Positions 52,804 through 64,000 of a stretch of 64,000 nucleotides of DNA are shown here, piece after piece. The DNA is taken from positions 3,419,699 through 3,483,698 of the forward strand of contig JACSVZ010000007.1 of assembly GCA_014706295.1 (NCBI GenBank), given 5' to 3'. The notes beneath the pieces are model-generated. The model was given only the letters and a program-made list of their open reading frames with translations, made no database searches and had not been told where the DNA came from. The DNA is from Lycocorax pyrrhopterus obiensis. Lineage: Eukaryota; Chordata; Aves; Passeriformes; Paradisaeidae. The position numbers and the translations under genes are program-made. Numbering within the stretch: the stretch's first letter is position 1; the number at the start of each line of letters is the position of its first letter.

Positions 52804-54860
52804 GCCATATTCAGTGCCCTGTGTGGGTCATGAAGGGTTGAGATAACAACAGATCTACCCAGAGCAGGATGGAAACAAGTTAGATCTAAGTATTTGCTGC
52901 ATTAAGTCTGGAGCCACTGGTCACAATGTTGCTTGGTCTGTTCGTGTGGGTGTGGCACCTAACCCTGCATATCTTTCCATACAAGCACTATGTGCCCATC
53001 ATGGAGCTCTTTTTCAAAGCAGGAAGAGGGATCAGGATTGCTTTGCTGTGCTGTGGAATATCAGTCTATGACATGACATCAAGGGCGATGAGGGTATTTT
53101 GGGATGTGTATGCAGTGCTGCTCTCCTACCCTTACCTCAGGCACTACCTTTGGGAGTCCATTAATAATCATATCCAGTCTGTGGAGGGAACAGGGGAGGA
53201 TGATGTTCCCCAGCCTTTTACCCCCTTTTCCTCCCTCAGGCCTGTTACAACAGCTTTTGAGACTTGAATTCCCTTTGGACATTAAGGAAGGCATATTCTT
53301 GTTGCTAAGTCTTCCGGGTCTCCTCAGTGGGGTCCACACCATGCTTAGAGTCATGAAGGAGATTTCTAGGGAGATTGTTCAGAGATCTGCCCCAAGAGTG
53401 GATAGACATGAGTGGCATGGAATGTGGGAGAAAATGGGTCATCTTTTGAAGGATTATTCTGCTCCAGTGGTTTGAAAGTTCACCCCTGAACAACTATAGG
53501 ATCCTGTTAAAGTGATAAAATACATGAAGGAAAAATTCTGTGGCAGTTCCAGAGAGGTGCAAAGTTATGCAAGGTGCTGAGCCCTGGCTACTGTTTATCA
53601 GACACTGCCTGGTACTAGACAGCACCCTCAGAGAGGAGGAGGAAAGCAGAGCAACAGGAAGCATGGCCATTCAAACTGCAGCTGAACCACAGGAACAACC
53701 TGTGCCGGTAGCAGTCGCACCTATACAGATGAAGAAATCGAAGACCAAATCTGTTTGCCTAGTGAGGGATAAAGAGGAAACAGGGCCCTCAGAAAAGGCA
53801 GGGCCAGGAATAATTCTGATTCCTATACCCAGCTGAACTGCAAGATATGCAAAAAGAATTCAGCTGCCAGTCACATGAGCCCCTGGTGACCTGGCTGCTC
53901 CAATACTGGGATATCGCAACCCAAAATATAAAACTAGATGGTAGCTGAGCAACTGGGGTCCCTGTCCTGGGATGCAGGCATTGACAAGAGGATCGGGAAG
54001 AGGACAGAAACTCTCAGCCTCTGGAGGTGGCTCCTGTCAAGTGTGAGGGAAATGTATCTTTTCAAGGATGATCTATCAGTGCACTGAGACAAGTGGAACA
54101 CCGTGGAAAAGGGTATCCAGTCCCTGAGAGAATTAGCTGTGCTGGAGGTACTCTATAAGGATTCAAATAATGATCAGTCCCCTGTAAATCCAGATGAAGT
54201 CCAGTGTAAACAAATCATGTAGCAGGTGTTCCTGTGGAGTGCACCATCGCCATATGCCAACTGATTGGCAGGGATGTCATGGAAAGAGCAACAAAGTGGA
54301 TGATTTTGTTACCAGCCTCTGGCTATATGAAGACTATCTCCCTCTACAGGCCTGTGTCTCATCTGTGGAAAGAGTGTCCAAGGACTTCCAGCAATTTAAA
54401 GAGGACTCCCAGCAATTTCAAAAAGAAGTGTCCCATGCCCCACCAATACAGACCAGAGCCTCTGCTCTTGGGAAGAAGCACCCCCTGCTCAAGAGAGAGG
54501 GTACACACCAAGAGGTAACCTGTGGATTTACCTGCCTGACCACGGAGAGGAAGTGGAGTGGAAAACCCACCTCTGCCCTAGCAGCACAGGTGTGTGATTT
54601 GAGAGGAAGAAATTCTTCAAGGATAAATGCTGCTCCAGTTTCCAGGGGGCAGGTCCTCAGGTCCTCAGACAGAGTAAAAGGGCTGATGTTACTTCTGATC
54701 CTCTTGAAAGGATGTCCAGTTCATATCTACAAGAAGTGGGCAATGAGTACTGTGACCAGAACTAGAGAGGCCCTGCGTGCAGCCAGGTGGGGGAAAGGGA
54801 AATCAGATCTATTGGATGGTGTGGATCAGATGGTCTGGCAAGTCAGACCTGCAGAAGTAT
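52804..54860 (+). pseudogene. Degenerate ERV gag-like region
   Basis: Follows the LTR directly. Open stretches shift frame repeatedly: 52,926-53,267, 53,104-53,475, 53,540-53,836 and 54,194-54,862, with stops between them. I assign gag by position between the LTR and the pol-like region, not by a confident domain match. The copy cannot encode an intact protein as read. Confidence 0.5.
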
Positions 54861-55730
54861 AAGGCTTTAGTTGATACCTGTGGGAACAATGTACCCTGAT
54901 GCCATCAAGATACATAGGGGCAGAACCCATCTCTATTTCTGGGGTGACAGGGGGATCCCAACAGCTGCCTGTACTGGAAGTTGAAGTGATCCTGACTGAG
55001 AGTGAATGGCAAAACACTCCATTGTGACTGGCCCAGAAGCCCTGTGCATCCTTAGCATAGATTGTCTGAAGAGAGGGTATTTCAAGGACCTAGAAGGGCA
55101 TTGCTGGGCTTTTGGGATAGCTGCTGTGTAGACAGAGGAAATTAGGTGAACACCTTGCGTGGTCTCTCAGGGGGCCCTTCTGCTGTGAGACTGTTGAGGG
55201 TCGAAGAACAACAGGCACCAATCGCTATCACAGCAGTGCACTGTCATCAACATTGCACCAACTGGGACTCTGTAGTCCCCACCATGAGATTATTCATGAA
55301 CTGGAGAGCCAGAGTGGTCAGCAAGACTCCCTCACGCTTTAAAAGTCCTATATGGCCAGTGCCTAAGTCCAGTGGAGGGTGGAGACTGACAGTAGACTCG
55401 TGGCCTGAACGAAGTCACACCATCACTGAGTGCTGCTGTGCTGGACATGCTGGAACTTCAGAACGGACTGGGGCTCAAGGCAGAAAAGTGGTGCCACCAT
55501 TGACACTGCTAATGTGTTTTTCTCCATTCCTCTGGCAGTAGAGTGCAGGCCACAGTTTGCTTTCACTTGAAGGGGTGTCCAGTACACCTGGCACTGACTG
55601 CCCCAGGGGTGGAAGCACAACACAGCTGTTTGTTTTGAAAGTTTAGGAGTCTCTGTGATTCCTTTGCAATACTGGTGGCCTGTGTGGCGTTCATGGAACA
55701 TGTTTTATTTGATTCCTTTTGGAAGCAACC
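54861..55730 (+). pseudogene. Degenerate ERV protease/reverse-transcriptase-like region, truncated 3'
   Basis: Pol-like sequence with stops and frame changes. The clearest piece is VPKSSGGWRLTVD encoded at 55,359-55,397, the start of a retroviral reverse transcriptase core. A further RT-like segment lies in another frame at about 55,539-55,630 and has an in-frame stop. Similarity ends near 55.7 kb. The rest of RT, RNase H, integrase and the 3' LTR are absent. It is inactive as read. Confidence 0.7.
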
Positions 55731-58700
55731 ATTAAATCTCATTTCTGGAACTGACTAGATTTTCATAGCTGTGGTTAAATTAGAGCAAGTGTTAATGCTG
55801 AAAGAGCAGAAGTACTAAAAATAATGTTCCTTTTCAGGCAAATTTACTTGGTAAATACACTTTGCTGTCTTTTGTTTCTTAATTTTATTGGTCACATTCA
55901 ACACAGTAGTCTGCTGAAAAATTTTGGTGCAAATATCTGATGCATTCAGTGCTTTCAATATCTGAACTTTATTCATAATTTGGTGGTAATTAGCATTTGT
56001 GTGGCGTGGGGGTTTTTTTGTGATTCTGTGTGTGATGTTTACATTATGTTTGGAGATGTCCCTTTTTTACTGTTTGTATTCTTAGTTTCAAAGATATAAA
56101 ATGCCTATACATCTTGACCAGAATAGTTGGAGAAGGTATTTGTGCTAATCTGTTAGTTAAGGGACCTACTGGTCTGTTCCACGCATGATACTTAATTTTG
56201 CAATGCTTATGTAAGTGCTGTCTCTTCATCAAATTGAGGCACATTTTCTGTATTACTGTAGTGTCAACATTTGCAGTCTTTGTTCTTATGTAAGTTTCAA
56301 AATTAGTTAATTTCCCTGGTTTCTTCACCAGAAGCTATATCAAATTGCTTGGATTTTCTAGAGGAGCTTTGTAGGTTCATATCCTGCAATGTGGCATGCT
56401 ACTTTTTTTAGCTGAAGTACAGTATCTGTTGGATAGGGTAGGGTGAAATTTTCTTTCTCTTCTGTTTTTGTTGAGATGTTTTCATGCAGATCCTTGAGAA
56501 TAAATTTATGATCACTGATGCTGTCAAAAGTAATTTGCAGAGTCTGGGGTGATAAGGGATATAGATTTTTTGGTAATGGGATGTGACCTCTTAAGAAGCA
56601 GTGCCAGTAATAATTCCTTGTACCGTAGATGTACATGTGACACTGACAGGCTTCCCTCCCATGTTGCATCCTGTAAAGAATGCTGATAGTGAGACTTGAT
56701 CCAGTTTTCGTACCTGATATCCTCTGGTTTGTTTCATTTAAACCTGAGCAACTGGAACATAGCGACAGGGAACAGGTCCCCCAGTCTTTATGCCGATTTT
56801 TGAATTAAATGTTATTTAATGGTTTCTGGAGAAAATGTCTATAGTGCAGGCATCATATTAAAATTAACCTTCAGACTATTTTCTGTTGTTAAATTTGTAC
56901 TTCAGCTTTTTTTAGGAAGCAGAATGAGATCGTAGCATAGAATAAACATTCTCTTTTTGAAGTAGGTTATTTTTAATGGAATTTAAAAATCTTGCACATT
57001 TTTTCCAAATGCTTATAAGAGAAAATGCTGATTAACAGGGTCAGCTGAAGTTTCAGTAATGTAAGAGTTTGTCAAAGTGGACTCAATGAAGCATATACTT
57101 CAGATTCTTGTGGACATAATTCCATTCCTCAGTAATATGTATGTCTATATAAAAAAAATAAAAAATATTATACTACCAGGAAGAGTGGACAACATATACG
57201 TTATTTTTATGGAAAGTAAGTTTCATGTATGAATTGTAGGTCATGACTGCTGTAGTGTCAAACATGACTGTCTTGTGCATTGCTTTTAGAAAAGCTTAAA
57301 CTGATCTGAAGTATTAGGATTTGGTTGTTTTTTATTCTGTGAACCTTTATTGAGCTGTAATTTGCCTTTAGACTTGTTCAACTGCACTTAGGTGATTTTT
57401 GTGACGTCCCTGCCCCTCCTCTCTGTTTTCTCAGTAGTACTTGACTTTGCCATTTTTTTGCATGAATTTTGGTACCATTTCTGAGCTATTGGTAATTCCA
57501 AGTTGTGCTGTCGCCCTCCTCTGTAACTCCGGTATGTTGTCGTTTTATTACTTGCTGCTGAATAACGTATGCAAGATAGTGAATGATTTATCATAGGCTT
57601 GGACAGCAAAGAAGTAATGGTTCTAGGGTCTGCATTAAGGTATTTAACTCTTTCATGTAGTGATTTTTAGGATGATGACGTACCTATGGTATTTAGAGTA
57701 GACATTGCTATCCTTGAGTGATTCCACTCATTGAAAGAAAATGGAAGACAATTCAGATTGGTCAGCAACACCTCTTACGTGCTCTCATTTGTATCTTGTT
57801 TGTATAGGCAGAGTAACTGGGTGCATCCACGTGGATGAGGATGTTGTGTGGCTAAATATAGTGTGTATTCAAAACAGAAGAATCCTCCCATCTTAAAATA
57901 AGCGTAATAACATAAGGAATTTTATGTAAGTTCATTAGGAAAAAATGAGTACCACTAAGATAAACTTTTATTTTTAATCCTGTATCCTATTTGAGCTATT
58001 AAATGTCTAATATGGATTAGGCCACACTTGGTGGCCTCACATTCTGCTTGTCGAAGACATGATTTAAAACTATAATTGCTTTTTAATTTTTCTTTTCTTG
58101 TGCAACTTTTGGATGAAAATACAGGGTAAAGCTAACAATTACAAAACTCACAGACCTATCTAGTTGTGCATGTTGATTCCAAGGCAGCTAAGCACTCTAG
58201 GTCTGAAGATAAACACATTTAATTGCTTTGTGCTGAGGGAGGTGACTGCTTATCTGCAATTACATGGAATTGGTACTGTTATCTGTATGGTCTTTTCTAC
58301 TCTGTCATACTAATTTCTTTGATCATGAGTTAGATAACAGGTTTGTTTGAAAAGAACTGTATTGTATGTGTGTACAGTTCATAAAGCAAGTTAGTTTTGC
58401 TAATGGTAATTCCTTTGGTCTCTAATAAAGGATCATGGCATATAGGCATCACTGTAAAAAACTGAGTAAAACAAATTGTTTGCAGGCAATAAATAATAGA
58501 CAAAGGGGAGTAAGGAAGTTTATTGTATTTATACTCTTTGTAGTAAAAGCTGTCTTATTTTCTGTGTATTTGTAGGGATTTTTAAAACAGTTTTTTACAG
58601 TAGGTTGTTAAATATCATTGGGCCCGTTTGTTGTGTTTTCAAGCAATGCTGTGTTAGAACTGGTTGATTAAACTACTGTCTATATCTAATCTGTGTAATT

Positions 58701-60827
58701 AAGTTAGACGTAGTTGCTCTGTGCTTCTTGTTTCAGCCTCTAAGAAGGTGAGCCAAACCAGCTCCTCCTTGTGTAACATGTTGCCACAGGCAGTGCTTCG
58801 TTGGTAAACAAAGTGTTATCAGCAAGCGAAGTTTGGTATGTTGCCTCTTTCCAGCTTTTGGTGTATGATAGTATCTGTACTGTCACGTTGAAATGCAACC
58901 AATTAGTTCAACAACTTCAGTGCAAAATGTGATTTATTATGTTCTTAATCCACTTGTTTATTCTTTTTGTTATTAACAGCTGAGCATCTGATTTTTTTAA
59001 AAAATAAAACCTCCACTCCAAAAATTTGCATAATTAAGTCATGCCATTGTATTCTGTAATTTCCACCATGGCATTCTATATTAAAGTACACAGATGATAG
59101 AATTGAGAATGTTTTTGCCTTAAAATGGAAGTAAAGGGACCCTTGTTCAGATGCATATTGTGCATGCATGTTCTTTTCCACTGACTTATGTCAACACTTA
59201 AAAGATATTTTATTACTATAACTGCATGCTGCTAAGACTTCTTATACTACTATTGAACCACCTGTACAGTTTCCACAAGAGGCTGGGAATTCCTGGTGTT
59301 CGATTTTATGCTCTGAAGGGTAGGTGCCTTCTCTAATCAATAGATCATATGAAAACTGTATAGTTCTACAAGGTCTTTATGCTCATTATTTTTGTCAGTG
59401 GTGAATGACAATTTGTCTCAGGGTCTGTATTGTGTTTTGATTGCTGTATTAATGTAATAAAGAGTATAAAAGTAAATTACAAGTCATGCTGTTCTCACTA
59501 GGAGTTTGAACTCATATTTGTGGTAGGAAATTAATCTGGTTTTAATTGCCTGTGAGTCTGAAGTATGTTCCTTTTTGTAAAGCTGATCTCACATAAATAT
59601 AAATCAGTAACTGCCTGTTCTTTAATTATGTATTAGTGTATTGTATCTGCATACTAGATGAGAATATGAGCATCTCCAGTTACAGTGTATTGGAGGTCAT
59701 TAAATCTTCTCTGTCTCGATGAAGTTTAGTAGCACTGCATTTCTAAATACTGAAAAATGAACTATGTTGCTACTTGTTTTAGAGTGTGACTGTGTTTAGC
59801 TACAGTTAGAGAGTTACTTTATGAGTAGTCATAGGGTTTTTTTACAATGTGGCAAACAATTGCTGTAAAATACCCCATAAAATTGCAAAAAAAATTTTTT
59901 TAAGTAATTGTAAATTATTTTAAGGTATTTTAATGTAAAATAAAAAAATCAAGTATTTGAAAATATTTTTTGGTATTTCATAAATATATGGCTGAATTCT
60001 ACCATGGTCCAAAAATGTTGTATTAATGTTTTGAAAAGAGGACTAATGTAACCTGCATTCTTGGTAGCAGTGTCTCTTCTTCCGTTGCCATCTTATACTT
60101 GGTCTTGCCAAGGACAAACATCATGGTCCTTCCTGAATCCATACTATGACAAAGATTTAAATTACATGATAACTTTCTTATGAAATGGGACTTCTGTTGC
60201 ATACTTCAGAGAAAACATGGTACTTCATGTTGTTTGGGGGCTAACATTTCCAAAAAGATGGCAAATGCCATGTTACTTTGGGTTTCTGCGTGTATAATTA
60301 AAACTTTCACCTTTGGATAGTGAGATTCAGAGGCCTGTTTTTAGTATGTTCACATATGAGTTACAAAGACTGAAATAAAGTAGAGAGAGAAGGAGAGACG
60401 AGAATTTGCTGAGTTGGTTACTGGAAAAACAGTTAATAAGCTTATTGCATGAATGATGTTAAAATCAAATTGGAGATTATTCCCAGATGACTGCCTTTTG
60501 ACTTTCTCTTGTAGAAGAATAATCTATTTGAAATTTATTTGAAAATCTGTTGTGGTTTTTTGATTTTTTTTTTTTTAATAGCCATTACTAAATCAGTAGG
60601 GAACGTTGAGTGAAATATTACTAAGAGAAAACTGTTTAAAATGTTTGGATGAGTAGATTTCTTGATATTGAGGGTAAATTACTCTTAACAGCAACTTTCA
60701 TTCATAGTGTAATTGAATTGGTAACTTTGTACAACTTATGATCTTGGATTTATACTTCAGCCAAAGATGAGCAATAAAAATACATAATTTTTCAAGGAGA
60801 TTTTATTCTTCTGGAGAGGGCTGTGGG

Positions 60828-60874
60828 TTTTGTTTGGGTTTGTTTGTTTGTTTGTTTGTGATTTTTTTTTTTTT
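60828..60874 (+). repeat. TTTG microsatellite followed by T homopolymer
   Basis: About six GTTT/TTTG units followed by a run of about 13 T's. Simple-sequence repeat in METTL15 intron 2, likely length-polymorphic. Confidence 0.8.
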
Positions 60875-62497
60875 AATTGGTTGGGTTTTATTTCATGACT
60901 CTGGTATGCTCAAAATAAATTGAGCATATATTTGCATTGTTATTTTCCTATAAAAGTACAATTAGAAGAAAGGGCTGCTATCAATAAGTATTATTTATAA
61001 TGTTATGAAGATAATTTTTAGCTATTGACAGGAGAATGTTTGTGAGATTTCTACGCACTGTAGGGTTTTAAGCATGTTAGTCTGATCAGAGTTGTAAGCT
61101 GAGTCCAGCCATGAACTTCAGTTGACAGAAAAAAGACTCCATATGTCTTTCAGACGAAAAGTGATCCTACTTCCATTAGTCTCTTTTAAATAGATTGTTT
61201 GTTACCATAATAAGATGTTCCAAAGTCAACACCGACGTTTTGGATTGTTCAGTGTAACTGAGCTGGTGTAAGTGACTTTACCTGTGTGTGACTTTGCACT
61301 GGCACTGCAATTAATAGGTTTGGGGGGTTTTTTTTGGTTTGTAAATGTTCATTTACATAAGTTTTTAAATAAGTGCTTTTTATTTTTATTCTTATATAAA
61401 TATGTTCACAGCGACCTAAGGGGAATGGTTCAAAGTTCCTTTTGTACTTCATTCTTTTATTTGCTGCACACAATGACCATCATTGTTTGTTCGGAAATAA
61501 TTGTAAGCAACTTAAAATGCAAAAGGATGCCAGAAATAGATTCTATGTAAGGAGATTTGGAATTATTTCCTTTTTATCTCTGACAAAGTTATACCTTAAA
61601 AGTGCCTTTAAAATTATTACGCAATTAAAATTTAGCTTTCTGTTGGTTATTACAATTTTCTAGTCTGTGTTGTTCAAAACGTGTTAAGAAAAGACAATCC
61701 TAAATTTTTTTGGCTTCAAAAGTGATGAGCTGCAGAACAAAGATTTTCTGCATATATCTCACATAATATCTTTTAGACTCATATGTTTTGCTGTACTTTG
61801 CAAAAACTGATAGTAAAATTTCTTTAAAAAAGCTCAGTCCATTTAGGAAAGAAGATGAAATGATGAAATGGTGATTGTCTGCTTTAGTGGGAAATTATTG
61901 ATAGAATGATATGTAGTGCATATATAGTGCTGTAAGAAATGCAAATGTTGAATACATGGTAAGTGTTTAGGAGAATTTTTTTTCTTCAATGTAAAAAACT
62001 TGCCTTTTCAATTACTGTTTTCAGGATGTCTAAACAATACTTTTAACATGTTTGTCATGTCAGAGAGCTCCAGGGAATAATCTATACTGACATAATTTGA
62101 TTCAAAATCAACAGTTTGTGGAAATCTTGATTGTAGGCTTGAATTGTGCATGCCTCTGGAGAAAGAAGGTAGGAGAAATGTACTGTTTATTTTGTTGGTG
62201 AACAATTTCAGCAGTAAATGAGATTTAGATCAGATATTAGGGTGAAAATACATAAACCTGATACTTCTGCTTTCTTTTAAAATACTTTGCTATGGAACAG
62301 CTTTTTTTCCTTTCATTCAGTTTTTTTATGAATACATCTGCATTAGAGCATAACATCATCTCAGAAAAATTATGTTTTCTGTTAAGTAAAAGAAATTTTC
62401 TATAGCAGGTATGTGGTTTTGGTAGTGTGAGAATGCTTTAAATCACATTGGTCCCAGAAATAGCTTAACTGACTTATGTGTATGTGGAAAATCACAC

Positions 62498-63010
62498 TGT
62501 GAAAGGCCAGCGTCCACAAAGGAGACAGAGGAGTCCTCCAAGAGTCAACTTTATTCGAATAAAAGGAGAGTGTCCACTAGGCCATAACCCTGTGGGATCT
62601 CTCTCGAGCTTTTGGAGGATGCAGCCTCCTTTTATCCTAATCTCCCGGCTGCATGTTGCTCTCCTCCTTTCCTCATTGGCTGAGGGACTAGGAAGGTGAA
62701 GCCTTCCCAAACCACCTACCAGATATTCCTCCTTGAACATGTATCCTCCCCACATCATGCATTGTATGACCATTAAAATGAGCTTTCAGCCCACCCTGGG
62801 CAGAGAAGTTAATATTCATAAGTCTATTAAGCCTGCGCACTTTTCCTCTAAAGTTCAGAAATTCACTGTGCTGGGCTGTGCAGCAAACTTGCTCAGCTTG
62901 ATGTTCGTAAAGACCCCCCCACACACTCTTCCAGGGCCCGATTGGTCCTTTCAGATCGACTCATTTGTGAAGACATTAACACCCATTTCTCCTGTCATGT
63001 GGAACTAACA
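62498..63010 (-). mobile_element. Solo ERV LTR in METTL15 intron 2
   Basis: On the minus strand it runs from TGTTAGTTCC to TTTCACA and holds, in order, a CCAAT box (62675-62679), a TATA-like GGATAAAAGG (about 62,631) and AATAAA (62550-62555), as in a U3-R-U5. An alternative left-strand start is TGTTAATG at 62981. No clear target-site duplication and no internal retroviral genes were found. Confidence 0.6.
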
Positions 63011-64000
63011 CCTTGCCATGTTAAGGCAGTGGGGTGAAATAAGTTTTAGAGCTCCATGGTACTTGATTGTCCAGCTTCTGCAGCCTGAATTAATTTTCAT
63101 TGTACAGCATATGATGCATATATATACAGTTTAATGTTAGTGAAAAACATTAACTTCAGTTTTTGGAGATTGTAAATTAATTTGGACAACATGGCTTAGT
63201 CTTCTTTTTCTTTGTTGATATAGAAAGCTAGTTGTATCTTTACAGAGTATTTAAAGTTACTGAACACCATTTTTTTTAGTGTTCATTGGTATGCATGTAC
63301 TGAACTGAACTGTATATATATAATCTCCTTGTGCATTAAAATTAGTATTAAAAAAATATTTTTCTGTTCCTAAAATTATCATGTAGTGTGTTGCTGCATG
63401 TTGCAACATGGGAAGTTTCTTTCTGAAAACATTTTTGTTTTTCCATCCACTTGGACATTTATCTTAAAATTAAAGTGTTTCAATATCTCCATGGATTCCT
63501 GTTTTTTAAGGTGCATCATGGTAAATTCAAAGCATTTTGATGAAGTAATAAAGAAGTGGAATTAAAGAAAAACCTCAACAATATACAAATGCTTGTACCT
63601 TTTGGCTGTATCCCAAAGAATGTCAGAATAGCTGTTAGAAAGGCCTGAGTGAAACGTTAGAAACTTAATTTGGGTAAATATTATGGATTTCAAAGCAAGA
63701 GAACATTTTTTCCTGTCTTCTGCCGTACAGACCTGATGTGTTTTAGGATGAAAAATCTTTGCTCATCCACTGAAGTTGTAATTGGTCTTCTGTTGAAATT
63801 TAGAAAACTAGTTGGAATATCATGAGACATATTATTTATTGTCATTAATTACTACTGCTAGCTGGGAGGAAGGAGGCAGCAAATCAGAACAGTTCTAGGT
63901 TGATATGTTTGGTTTTTTAAGCACTAACTTTTTCAAATGGTAGTTCTTCCAGCTAGTAAGATTTCGTAGATGTGTGTGAAATTATGTGTGCACTAGCTGT

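Larger units (their letters stand above)
35628..64000 (+). other. METTL15: METTL15 intron 2 (at least 28 kb, open at right edge)
   Basis: No sequence encoding the next expected METTL15 block (the SAM-binding glycine-rich motif) was found by reading the plus strand, so I treat the rest of the window as one intron. It is AT-rich and carries three LTR-derived insertions, listed separately, plus simple T-rich and TTTG repeats. METTL15 is also a very large gene with long introns in mammals. A short exon missed by eye remains possible. Confidence 0.6.

Overview
This is a vertebrate nuclear genomic window, most likely from a bird. It contains multi-exon genes with GT-AG introns and one strong CpG island. 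The interspersed repeats look avian: CR1-type LINE 3' ends and several ERV LTRs. I recognise two genes, arranged head to head. KIF18A (kinesin-8) lies on the minus strand, from the promoter at about 33.8 kb down to about 5.0 kb. METTL15 (mitochondrial 12S rRNA m4C methyltransferase) lies on the plus strand, from the same promoter to beyond the right edge. The same head-to-head pair exists in mammals, so this is conserved synteny.

Layout: 1-4.97 kb lies downstream of KIF18A and holds a CR1 fragment apparently interrupted by an LTR-like element. 4.98-33.84 kb is KIF18A: one inferred non-coding first exon and 16 coding exons. I joined these by splice signals and phase into one uninterrupted 931-residue reading frame (2,796 nt with stop). 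About 33.4-34.2 kb is the CpG island and bidirectional promoter. It has a CCAAT box and a CHR element (TTTGAA) about 30 bp apart, oriented toward KIF18A, as in G2/M genes. 33.93-35.35 kb is METTL15 intron 1 and contains an antisense LTR. 35,348-35,627 is METTL15 exon 2, with the start codon and the first 88 residues. From 35,628 to the window end I find no further METTL15 exon. I read that stretch as one intron of at least 28 kb, carrying a solo LTR at 39.2-39.5 kb, a decayed 3'-truncated ERV at 52.3-55.7 kb, and another solo LTR at 62.5-63.0 kb.

The two genes act in different places: KIF18A in mitotic chromosome congression, METTL15 in mitochondrial ribosome assembly. They share only the promoter. 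I see no CRISPR, operon, tRNA, rRNA or other prokaryotic-type feature. No wholly new system is evident. The points most worth a second look are the promoter architecture, a repeated splice-donor array next to KIF18A exon 1, a predicted uORF overlapping the KIF18A start codon, and a basic C-terminal tail on KIF18A. All coordinates come from reading the sequence by eye. No alignment or repeat-library search was run.
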